This document shows positions 1 through 7,562 of a DNA stretch of 50,140 nucleotides, one piece after another (the first letter of the stretch is position 1; each line of letters starts with the position of its first letter). Below the pieces are notes generated by a model that was given only the letters and a program-made list of their open reading frames with translations, had not been told where the DNA came from and did not search any database. This DNA is from Lentimicrobium sp. L6 (GTDB taxonomy: Bacteria > Bacteroidota > Bacteroidia > Bacteroidales > UBA12170): assembly GCF_013166655.1 (NCBI RefSeq), contig NZ_JABKCA010000039.1, positions 1-50,140 of the forward strand, written 5' to 3'. A program made the position numbers and the translations under genes.

Positions 1-213
1 TGCAGATCAAAGGGATCAAAGCCTTGAACAAAGTGAAAGGATTGAGGCCCTGGTTAGCTTAAGGGATTTTATAAAAGGCTGAGGGCTCGAACGATACTAT
101 TCGCAACCATCAATGCAGGGAGAATTATAACACATTGAAAAATGTGCCCTTTCTTTGGTTCTGTTTCTTTCATGCTGAGCGGTACCGAAGTATGTGCACG
201 CAAAGAAATGAAC
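1..213. repeat. Interspersed repeat, copy A (cut by window start)
   Basis: Bases 1-213 closely match 7254-7467, and bases 1-90 also match 440-530. The copies share the block starting TGCAGATCAAAGGGATC and, in A and C, the later block containing a CATGCTGAGCGG segment. A short frame ending in TGA runs through the shared part in all three copies, but the copies change around it with no clear coding pattern, so I treat it as a non-coding interspersed element. From 214 to 373 there is more AT-rich, A-run-containing sequence with no credible gene; a 65-codon frame at 135-332 begins inside the repeat and has no family resemblance. Confidence 0.75.
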
Positions 214-373
214 ATGAAGTCGTCATTTTTTGTCTTGACACAAAAAACGAAGCAAAAAAAGTCAAGACTCCACCTGCTTCACTCAAAAAAGCTACACTAG
301 ATTTTCTAAAATGCTTAAACCTCAATTTTTAATGCGAATTAAAAATTTCAAGCAGAAAGCATTTCTTAACGAA

Positions 374-537
374 AACTCTAGCTTGTTTTTTGGCTCACCA
401 GCTGAGGTCATTAAAATCCGGAGCAGGGAAGTGTTTTTCTGCAGATCAAAGGGATCAAAGCCTTGAACAAAGTGAAAGGATTGAGGCCCTGGTTTGCTTA
501 AGGAATTTTAAAGAAGGCTGAGGGCTCGGCACGATGC
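374..537. repeat. Interspersed repeat, copy B
   Basis: This copy starts at the same left end as copy C (AACTCTAGCTTG, 374 versus 7188) and stays nearly identical until about 537, where it diverges before the right-hand block present in copies A and C. It is therefore a right-truncated copy. The three copies differ by scattered substitutions, which fits repeated dispersal rather than a recent single duplication. Confidence 0.75.
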
Positions 538-566
538 TGTATCGATGCGTCAGCACTTCAATTATG

Positions 567-735
567 ACTAGCCGCGGGCAAAGCCCGTGGTGATGAATAA
601 ACCGAAGGTTTTAGGTCGGCCAGAGTATCATATTAGGAAACTACTTTTCCTGCCGACCTATACTCTAATCTCAAAGCATAGGCTAAACATAAAGGACGGA
701 ATACAATTCCGTCTAAGCAGATCGATTTTGAAATC
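567..735. repeat. Cluster of REP-like hairpins
   Basis: Three strong inverted repeats lie in a row with no coding sequence: CCGCGGGC/GCCCGTGG at 572-590 (3-nt loop, one G-T pair); TAGGTCGGC/GCCGACCTA at 612-660, with an inner AGGAAA/TTTCCT stem at 635-651; and GACGGAAT/ATTCCGTC at 695-713 (3-nt loop). None is followed by a T-run on either strand, so they are not typical terminators. They resemble intergenic palindromic elements; the function is unknown. Confidence 0.6.
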
Positions 736-744
736 TGAGTAAGC

Positions 745-776
745 AAAAAAAACCCCACCAAATAAATTTGATGAGG
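745..776 (-). terminator. Rho-independent terminator of the distal T9SS cargo gene
   Basis: On the minus strand CCC(T)CATCAAAT pairs with ATTTGGTGGGG, with one bulged T, and is followed by eight T residues. The 60 bases between the stop codon at 841 and this stem match the 3' regions of the other two cargo genes (near 2690-2750 and 7500-7560), including a GGATATTTTCTCCTCAGT block that can form its own small hairpin. Confidence 0.85.
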
Positions 777-840
777 GAGCTAAAATTAATTGTAATGAGA
801 TCAGATACTAACTGAGGAGAAAATATCCAATATTGGAGTA

Positions 841-2586
841 TTATTTAATTAATTTACTTCTAAATATTTTGTTTCCTGATTGAACTTCTAATATATACCA
901 GCCCGACTCCAAATCACCGACAAACAAATCTTGTAGCTTTTGACTTGGCAATTGTCCACTTAAAACTAATTGCCCTGCGGCATTGTAGATTTTATAACTG
1001 GCTGAATTGGATTCTGGTAAATCGAAATAGACAAAATCTCCATTTATGGGATTGGGGTAAATTTCTAAGAGTGTTTCTTTATAAAGATCCTCCTCTAGAC
1101 CTACATTATAATCACCAAAATGAAGCGGGTTTTTAAGGTAATCTACTCGGACTTCGTGAGCATAGTCTTGTAATAAATCTTTGCTGTTTTTTCTTAAGTC
1201 ACTAGGTGCTGTGACCAAAGCCAGATCCAAATAATGAGTACTCCCAGCTTCAAAGGTAAAAGGTCCCATTGAAGCCAGTCCTCTTATATCTTGAGGCTGA
1301 TTCCCTGCGGAATACTCACTCCAAAGAATTTCGTTATGAGGTTCTTCACCTTCAATACTCCAATGACATGAGTCACTATCTTCCATAAATACAAACCTTG
1401 TTTCAGGACCTGTCGCCCCACTACTAGAATGGCCATTTCCACCATATAATATTGAGCTCCCATCTTTCCAAAATCCTTTCATATAATTATAGAATTCTGT
1501 ATCATTTCTTGGATCTGTCATTGCATCATTCCAAACACTACTAAATGCTACAAACCTATTCATTCCGAAGCGTTCATTATCTATTATACCATCATCAAAT
1601 CCAGAGCCATTAATACTTTCATTGCATTCCCCTGATGGATTATCAATATGATCAGCATCTAAATTGGGTCCACTTAAAATACAACAAGCTTGAGATGGAA
1701 TGGTGTCTCTATATCCATATGGATAGCCTTCTGGACCATCAAAATCATCTGCATTATATCCGTAAAAATTACCATTTTCAACATGACATCCGATATAATC
1801 ATCATCTGATTTACCAATATCAAAATCGGCAAACACTCCCAGATAGGTATCTTGATATGTATTCTCACTTCTATTGATTATCTTATAGCTAAAAAAGATC
1901 GTCGTGTTATAGACACTGCTCGCACTTTGGTTCATTGCCCATGCCATACAATGTATTTCGACACCCATGATTTTCCCTTCCGACTCAGTATGCTCTCTAT
2001 TATCATTAATAATGTAGAAGACACTAGCATCACCTTTTATGAGTGGATAATCTCCACTTTCTGGGTGATAAACCCCATCTGAATCAACATCAACAAAAGG
2101 AGCTAAATCCTGTGCTTGATTATATTCTAAATTCCCATGTGCAGGCCAAGATGAAATACACTCAGGCATCTGGTATCCTGGTAAGGAATAGTTTTGAACA
2201 TGGTTATTTATTTGAACCTTAGTTACCTTCCATGATTTATACCATAGAGTTGAGATGGCAGAATTAAGGCTATTAGACCCTGCATCTGTATAAGGTCCAC
2301 TCCAGAAATCACGCCCATTTTGATAATATTTATCAGCTGCTAAGTGTAGTTCATCATTAAACATTCCTCCTATCCACAAACCAAAAGTATATAGGGGAGA
2401 CTTTGTGCTAGTTTTTGGATAAAGATAAGTTGGCATGTCATTCCCATAAAACTGAGCTCCGCGAGGGAATATCGGTGCCAGTATTTCGTTACAGCTAATC
2501 GTATCGGTAGGGGGAAGGTGTAGCTTTTGTGAATATGCTATGGTAAAGACAAATAGGAATGGTAATATCAGGATTTTGGCTTTCAT
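841..2586 (-). CDS. T9SS-sorted secreted protein (cargo 1, short form)
   Basis: A 581-residue secreted protein. I start it at 2586, because residues 1-20 from there form a clean signal peptide ending in AYSQ; the 25 codons upstream are low-quality sequence. The last roughly 80 residues are a T9SS type A sorting domain (YPNPINGD, then GWYILEV, ending RSKLIK), so export across the outer membrane by T9SS is expected. The body is paralogous to the proteins at 2849-4861 and 7563-9584, sharing the acidic DVDSDGVYHPESGDYPLIKGD-like segment, HTESEG, a Cys-containing IHCMAW motif, and an FADFDIG...DDYIG stretch. It lacks the N-terminal cadherin-like domain of the other two. The Asp-rich segments suggest calcium binding, but no enzymatic family is recognised. 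It sits at the end of the operon, 263 nt after cargo 2. Confidence 0.9.
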   Translation of the reverse strand: MKAKILILPFLFVFTIAYSQKLHLPPTDTISCNEILAPIFPRGAQFYGNDMPTYLYPKTSTKSPLYTFGLWIGGMFNDELHLAADKYYQNGRDFWSGPYTDAGSNSLNSAISTLWYKSWKVTKVQINNHVQNYSLPGYQMPECISSWPAHGNLEYNQAQDLAPFVDVDSDGVYHPESGDYPLIKGDASVFYIINDNREHTESEGKIMGVEIHCMAWAMNQSASSVYNTTIFFSYKIINRSENTYQDTYLGVFADFDIGKSDDDYIGCHVENGNFYGYNADDFDGPEGYPYGYRDTIPSQACCILSGPNLDADHIDNPSGECNESINGSGFDDGIIDNERFGMNRFVAFSSVWNDAMTDPRNDTEFYNYMKGFWKDGSSILYGGNGHSSSGATGPETRFVFMEDSDSCHWSIEGEEPHNEILWSEYSAGNQPQDIRGLASMGPFTFEAGSTHYLDLALVTAPSDLRKNSKDLLQDYAHEVRVDYLKNPLHFGDYNVGLEEDLYKETLLEIYPNPINGDFVYFDLPESNSASYKIYNAAGQLVLSGQLPSQKLQDLFVGDLESGWYILEVQSGNKIFRSKLIK

Positions 2587-2657
2587 AATAAGGGTTTTAA
2601 ATGCACTACAAATATTAAAAAAAATATCATTATTATCAAAACTTAAATACCATATAA

Positions 2658-2687
2658 ACAAACCCCCACCAAATAAATTTGATGAGG
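2658..2687 (-). terminator. Terminator-like hairpin between cargo 2 and cargo 1
   Basis: The minus strand carries the same CCC(T)CATCAAAT / ATTTGGTGGGGG stem as the other two cargo genes. The T-run is interrupted (GTTTGTTTAT), so termination may be partial and allow read-through into cargo 1 (start 2586). The conserved GGATATTTTCCCCTCAGTC element with a perfect GGATATT/AATATCC stem precedes it at about 2720-2746. Confidence 0.65.
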
Positions 2688-2749
2688 GAGCTAAAATTAA
2701 TTGTAATTATAATAGAGATCGGATATTGACTGAGGGGAAAATATCCATT

Positions 2750-2882
2750 ATTAATTCTTATTTAATCAATTTACTTCTGTATGTACTCTTTTTTCATTTT
2801 CCCCAACCCCAAGGGGAGCGAAAAAAGCATGCTCTAAAAAATTAATTCTTATTTAATCAATTTACTTCTGTATGTACTCTTT
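2750..2882. repeat. 49-bp insert flanked by 42-bp exact direct repeats
   Basis: Bases 2750-2791 and 2841-2882 are identical (42 bp) and flank a 49-bp insert, 2792-2840, containing CCCCAACCCCAAGGGGAGCG. The right copy holds the true last codons and stop of cargo 2 (SKLIK-stop at 2849); the left copy is a ghost of the same 3' end. The arrangement is what an insertion that duplicated 42 bp of target, or a slipped duplication with added sequence, would leave. Confidence 0.8.
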
Positions 2883-4861
2883 CCTACTTGTACCTCTAAT
2901 ATATACCAGCCCGACTCCAAATCACCCACAAACAAGTTTTGATGTTTTTGTTGCGGTAATTGCCCAGTAATCATGATTTGCCCAGTGGTATTATAGATTT
3001 TATAAATGGCTGAATTGGATTGGGGTAAATCGAAATGGATAAAGTCTCCATTCACTGGATTGGGATATATTTCTAGTATTGATTCTTGTTCTATGGCCTC
3101 CTCTAATCCCACATATTGGTTGCCGAATTCTTCAGGATTTTTTAAATACTCGGCTCTAATACTGGCCACATATTCTTCCAAAAGGTCTTTGCTGTTTCTT
3201 TCTTGATCGCCAGGAGCGGTTACTAGAGCTATATCTAGATATTGTACTGCTCCTGCTTCGAAGGTGAAAGGACCAATGCTTGCCATCCCTCTGCGATCGC
3301 CTGGCTGATTGCCAGAGGCTTCCTCCGTCCATAATCCTGGATAAACGTCCATTCCATCCGTTCCCCAGTTGCAAGTATCACTACCTCCAGGGTACATAAA
3401 TCTTGCTGGGATCGAACTGTCACCACCAGTAGGACTACCATTACCTCCATAATAAAATTGCGAACCATATGTAAGTAGCCCTTTTAAATTATTATAGTAT
3501 CTTGGAGCAATTGTGGGGTCTGTCAACAGGCCATCTGTATTATAAGCTAAGAAATAACTCATTCCCAACCTTTCATTATCTATAATATCATCTCCAAAGC
3601 CTGAACCATTGATACTTTCATTACAATCTCCACTTGGATTATCCATATTATCCTTATCCATAAATGGACCAGCGAGAATACAAGTCGCCTGTGAGGGTGG
3701 GTTCTCACCATAGCTTTCTGGCTCGCCATTACCATCAATGTCACGGCCATTATAAGCATAATAATATCCTTGTTGCACATTAGAACCTATATAATCATCA
3801 TTGGCAAATCCCAAGTCTATATCTGAAAATACTCCAATATAGAAATCATCATAGGTAATCATACTCCTATTAAAGAGCTTATAACTATAAAATATAGTGG
3901 AATTTAATTCTTCATTATCTGCTTGCTCTTCATAAGCCCACGCCAGACAATGTATTTCCATTCCTATATTACTACCTTCAGTTTCTGTATGAGCCAAACG
4001 ATCATTAAAAATAAAAAACACCGATTCATCACCTTTTATTAAAGGATAGTCACCTTGGCTAGGATTGTATTGTGAATTTAAATCAACATCCACAAAGGGA
4101 GCAAGATATTCTGCTTGGCCAATATTGAGATCTCCGTGAGCTGGCCAAGAGGCAATGGCTTCAGGTATGATATAATTTGGTTGATTATAATTTTTAAGGT
4201 GATATTCTATTTCTTGCTTGGTGACTTTCCAAGTTCTACACCATATTCCTGCATTTAAAGAATCAGTTATAGCCAAGCCATTATCTGTTAATGGACCTGG
4301 CCAAAAATCGGTGCCAATTTGTCTATATTTTTCTGCTGCTAAATGTAATTCCCCTGTATTTCGGCTTAGCCCTCCCATCCACAATCCATACGAAAACATT
4401 GTTTTCGAAGTAGATTCATTTGGATAATAATACTGGCTTCCAAAATAGTTTGGACTAAGTTGATAATGGTAATAGTCATCGAAAAATTGTAAATTACAGG
4501 GATATATTGGAGCCTCTATCTGGTTGCAATCTAATGTATCAAAAGTGAACTTGGGAAAAATAGTTATTGAAGCAAACCCATCAACACCAACAATTTTATA
4601 CTTAATACTATAAGTAACTAATGAATAATCGGGCATTTTATACAAAACAATTGAATCATTATAGGTGACCATATTTAAGTCTTCACTAATAATTGTATCA
4701 ATAACGAGATTTGAACCACTTTGGTTAATATCATTTAATAAAGGATTAATAGATGCGAGTTCTCCATGTTTTGCTGATGTTGTATCATTAACAAGAATTA
4801 CTTGGGAAAACAGAGCAATTGTGCAAAATAATAATCCAAATAGAAACAAGTGCTTTTTCAT
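2849..4861 (-). CDS. T9SS-sorted secreted protein (cargo 2, with cadherin-like N-domain)
   Basis: A 670-residue secreted protein with signal peptide 1-19 (ending in FSQ). Residues about 20-105 form an Ig/cadherin-like module of the kind that opens with VNDTTSAKHGELASINPLLND. The central region is the cargo-family body shared with 841-2586 and 7563-9584 (DVDLNSQYNPSQGDYPLIKGD-like acidic segment, IHCLAWAY, FSDIDLGFANDDYIG). The C-terminal 80 residues are a T9SS type A sorting domain. It lies 65 nt downstream of the sigma-coupled barrel protein gene, in the same orientation, so I infer co-transcription and regulation by that sigma factor. Function of the body is unknown; adhesion or surface structure is a guess from domain style only. 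Confidence 0.92.
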   Translation of the reverse strand: MKKHLFLFGLLFCTIALFSQVILVNDTTSAKHGELASINPLLNDINQSGSNLVIDTIISEDLNMVTYNDSIVLYKMPDYSLVTYSIKYKIVGVDGFASITIFPKFTFDTLDCNQIEAPIYPCNLQFFDDYYHYQLSPNYFGSQYYYPNESTSKTMFSYGLWMGGLSRNTGELHLAAEKYRQIGTDFWPGPLTDNGLAITDSLNAGIWCRTWKVTKQEIEYHLKNYNQPNYIIPEAIASWPAHGDLNIGQAEYLAPFVDVDLNSQYNPSQGDYPLIKGDESVFFIFNDRLAHTETEGSNIGMEIHCLAWAYEEQADNEELNSTIFYSYKLFNRSMITYDDFYIGVFSDIDLGFANDDYIGSNVQQGYYYAYNGRDIDGNGEPESYGENPPSQATCILAGPFMDKDNMDNPSGDCNESINGSGFGDDIIDNERLGMSYFLAYNTDGLLTDPTIAPRYYNNLKGLLTYGSQFYYGGNGSPTGGDSSIPARFMYPGGSDTCNWGTDGMDVYPGLWTEEASGNQPGDRRGMASIGPFTFEAGAVQYLDIALVTAPGDQERNSKDLLEEYVASIRAEYLKNPEEFGNQYVGLEEAIEQESILEIYPNPVNGDFIHFDLPQSNSAIYKIYNTTGQIMITGQLPQQKHQNLFVGDLESGWYILEVQVGKSTYRSKLIK

Positions 4862-4926
4862 AATAAATAGAATTTGGTGCTTATATATGTTTAGTCGTAT
4901 ATATTCTATGATAGGGTGCCTGAGTA

Positions 4927-6543
4927 TTAAAATAATTTGAAAGCTATTCCTAATTCCAAGCCATAAATCACATATTGTCGCTTCTCGAAATAACTGGGTA
5001 AGTCCTTTTCTTTCAACTGAAATTGTAAGGAGGGCTTGGCATAAACCGATAAATTCTTCCAGTGATAATTGAAACTCATTTGAGCATTTAAGCCCCAGTT
5101 AATCAATGCTTTCTGCTTTTGAGGATAAGCGAGAATATAACCATCAGTATTATAATAATAGCCCTCGTTTTGCAATAATATGGCCATATTGATACCCGCC
5201 AAAACATGCACCTTAAAATGTTGGCTGGGTAAATCTATTTGATAGCCAATTAATAAGGGAATATTCAAATAGGTATACTGATTGCTATACTTTTGTTGAT
5301 GTACTTCACTTATGGAATGCTCATAATAAGAAGAATCTATACCCACTAAAATGGTATCATGAATGGGTGGATCGATATGATACTCGAAAATGGAATCGTA
5401 TTGCCAATGACTTAATTCCTCATCCACATATTCTCGAAGGAAATAATAATCGATATCCTCGTTTAATTGCTGGTAATGCAATCCAGTTTTAAAACTCCAA
5501 TCACTATCCACAGGCTTAAATAGAAACTCTATACCAAAATCATAGGAAAGCTTTGTTTTTTTATTATTGAGAAAAAAGGTGACGGTATCGTTTTCTGGTT
5601 CTAAAGGAGCTGCCATATTTTTAAAGAAAACAGGTGTAAATCCCAATTCAATACTCCCAGAAAAGTTCAATGGTTTTTTCTCCTTGGGTGGTTTTGATGA
5701 TTTCAAAACTAATGCAGAACTGGGCTCATTCTGTGCTTTCTGATTACTTGTTTTTTGTTTTTGTGATTTAGTTTTATGATAAGTATCTTTTACTTCAACA
5801 GAAGCGGCCATGCTGATATTCTCTTTCTTTTCCTTCTTATTTCGTTTCTTTTTGTCTTTCTTAGCTTCTAAGCTCATTGAAGAACTACTGGTCTTAATAT
5901 TCTCTTCCTTCTTCTTTTTTTGCTTTTCTTTATGCTTCTTCTCTTTTTTTACTTGCTCAATCTTTATTGGAATAGACGGCAAGGCTGAAACACTCTTTTC
6001 CGCTAATACTTCTCTTTCCACCTGAAAATCTAGATAAATAACTTCTGAATGAAAAGGGATTTTTTCAAATACTAGGCTCCTCGAATTTTCAATATTAAGC
6101 TCTTTTACTGGACTTAAATCATCCTCAATAGATTTGCTTTTCATGCTTAGAATAATAGATTCTTTATTGTTTCTCTGAGGAGGTTCATGAATAAAACTAT
6201 CCTCTAAAACTCCAGACTGAGTGCTGCTTTTTGGAATTGACTCCTCCAATTCTCCTTCTTTAATCGATTCTATTTCAGTAGTCGTTTTTGTTTCATTTAG
6301 TTCGACGAGTTCTGTAGAGTGATATTGAGTTTGAACTGCATCCACCTCCTTATTGATTAAAATAATAGTAGTTAACAAGCTTGCAGAGATGATGGTCAAA
6401 CCTAGAATCCACTTCCAGTATTTAAACCACTGCATTCTTTTAATTTTGCTCTCCATGGCCAAGTCGAAATTGGAGGAGGTATCCTTTTGGAAATTATCAA
6501 AATCGCGATTAAAGAGTTGATCTATATCTACTTGTTTAGACAT
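4927..6543 (-). CDS. Membrane-anchored protein with C-terminal outer-membrane beta-barrel, next to ECF sigma (module 1)
   Basis: 538 residues. Residues 1-42 are cytoplasmic-looking, starting VDIDQLFNRDF; about 43-63 form one membrane helix (WILGLTIISASLLTTIILI). About 64-290 are a long charged linker with a very Lys-rich stretch near 200-260. About 295-538 are an outer-membrane beta-barrel domain with alternating strands, ending in an aromatic residue (KLF). The start codon overlaps the sigma gene stop by 8 bp, implying translational coupling. By position, the N-terminus plus helix would be the anti-sigma-like part, but no zinc-binding anti-sigma motif is visible. If both ends are placed as predicted, the polypeptide spans the inner membrane, periplasm and outer membrane. 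The paralogue is 9632-11446. Confidence 0.85.
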   Translation of the reverse strand: MSKQVDIDQLFNRDFDNFQKDTSSNFDLAMESKIKRMQWFKYWKWILGLTIISASLLTTIILINKEVDAVQTQYHSTELVELNETKTTTEIESIKEGELEESIPKSSTQSGVLEDSFIHEPPQRNNKESIILSMKSKSIEDDLSPVKELNIENSRSLVFEKIPFHSEVIYLDFQVEREVLAEKSVSALPSIPIKIEQVKKEKKHKEKQKKKKEENIKTSSSSMSLEAKKDKKKRNKKEKKENISMAASVEVKDTYHKTKSQKQKTSNQKAQNEPSSALVLKSSKPPKEKKPLNFSGSIELGFTPVFFKNMAAPLEPENDTVTFFLNNKKTKLSYDFGIEFLFKPVDSDWSFKTGLHYQQLNEDIDYYFLREYVDEELSHWQYDSIFEYHIDPPIHDTILVGIDSSYYEHSISEVHQQKYSNQYTYLNIPLLIGYQIDLPSQHFKVHVLAGINMAILLQNEGYYYNTDGYILAYPQKQKALINWGLNAQMSFNYHWKNLSVYAKPSLQFQLKEKDLPSYFEKRQYVIYGLELGIAFKLF

Positions 6544-7072
6544 GATAACCTCCTTTCTGCAATATTTCTTGGAGCTTCACTTTGGCTTTATGTAGTTGTG
6601 ATTTGGAAGTATTGACCGATATACCTAGCTTTTCGGCTATTTCCTTATGTTGAAATCCTTCAATAGTATAAAGGTTAAATACCATTCTATAACCTGCTGG
6701 CAAACATTGTAAAAGCTTCACCAATTCGTCCAGCTCCAATTGCTCCGATTGATGTTCTTGCACTTTTTTATCCAGCACATATTCTATTTCTTCAAAGGCG
6801 GGGTCGTTTTTATGCTTTCTAAAATAATCAATAGCCTTATGTACCACAATCGACTTCATCCACGATTCGAATGAAGCACCTTTTTGCGATTTTATAGTTT
6901 TGAAAATGATAACAAAAGCATCCATTAAGACCTCCTCCGCTACTTCCCGGCTATTCACATATCGCAAACATAAACCCAGAAGTTGCTTTTTATAATGGCG
7001 GAACAAGGCTAGCTGTGCCTGAGCATTTTGCTTTTTGCAAGATTTAATGATATCAGCTAGGTTCCACTCCAT
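6536..7072 (-). CDS. ECF-family RNA polymerase sigma factor (module 1)
   Basis: 178 residues, normal for an ECF sigma. Region 2 (about 25-95) contains the FRHYKKQLLGLCLRYV and VAEEVLMDAFVIIFK stretches; region 4 (about 125-175) has the LPAGYRMVFNLYTIEGFQHKEIAEKLG helix-turn-helix segment. About 60 percent of residues look shared with the sigma at 11439-11975, and both begin MEWN. It directs RNA polymerase to a small regulon; the adjacent barrel and T9SS cargo genes are the likeliest targets. No good TAnnTTTG box precedes it, only a one-mismatch TATCTTGC near 7115-7122, so expression from its own sigma is possible. Confidence 0.95.
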   Translation of the reverse strand: MEWNLADIIKSCKKQNAQAQLALFRHYKKQLLGLCLRYVNSREVAEEVLMDAFVIIFKTIKSQKGASFESWMKSIVVHKAIDYFRKHKNDPAFEEIEYVLDKKVQEHQSEQLELDELVKLLQCLPAGYRMVFNLYTIEGFQHKEIAEKLGISVNTSKSQLHKAKVKLQEILQKGGYHV

Positions 7073-7187
7073 ATGTGTTCAGTCGAGATTTGGTGCTTTG
7101 GGGTTGCCTGCAAGATATGAAAATAATTTCTATTCTAACGGAATAAGCGACAATAAATGTTTTTTGGTTTTCTTCTTTCTGAACCAT

Positions 7188-7467
7188 AACTCTAGCTTGT
7201 TTTTTGGCTCACCAGCTGAGGTCATTAAAATCCGGAGCAGGGAAGTGTTTTTCTGCAGATCAAAGGGATCAAAGCCTTGAACAAAGTGAAAGGATTGAGG
7301 CCCTGGTTTGCTTAAGGAGTTTTAAAGAAGGCTGAGGGCTTGGACGATACTATTCACAACCATCAATGCAGGGAGAATGATAATACCTTGAAAAATGTGC
7401 CCTTTCTTTGGTTCTGTTTCTTTTCATGCTGAGCGGTGTCGAAGTATGGACATGCAAAGAAATGAAC
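7188..7467. repeat. Interspersed repeat, copy C (longest)
   Basis: This is the most complete copy: its left part (7188-7340) matches copy B at 374-537 and its right part (7254-7467) matches copy A at 1-213. It fills the gap between the two sigma modules and its right edge touches the U-run of the terminator at 7468-7497. The remaining intergenic sequence, 7073-7187, carries only weak promoter-like sequence. Confidence 0.8.
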
Positions 7468-7497
7468 AAAAAACCCTCACCAAAAAAATGATGAGGG
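7468..7497 (-). terminator. Terminator of module 2
   Basis: On the minus strand CCCTCATC and GGTGAGGG form the stem, with an A/T loop, followed by TTTTTTG. The conserved cargo 3'-region with GGATATTTTCTCCTCAGTC and matching TATCC lies between it and the stop codon at 7563. Confidence 0.85.
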
Positions 7498-7562
7498 CGC
7501 TAAAATTAATTGTTATTGAGAGTGGATACTGACTGAGGAGAAAATATCCCGTATTAATGCTT

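Noticed and set aside
135-332. 65-codon open frame
   Set aside because: It starts inside the interspersed repeat copy A, its counterpart in copy C has no matching continuation, and it has no family resemblance.
2587-2661. 25-codon extension of cargo 1
   Set aside because: It precedes a normal signal peptide and contains no family similarity; part of it nearly touches the terminator of the preceding gene.
5810-6025. Plus-strand frame rich in Phe and Ser
   Set aside because: Complement of the Lys-rich linker of the 4927-6543 gene.
7035-7280. 81-codon open frame on the plus strand
   Set aside because: It runs antisense through the start of the sigma gene and into repeat copy C; a non-coding shadow.
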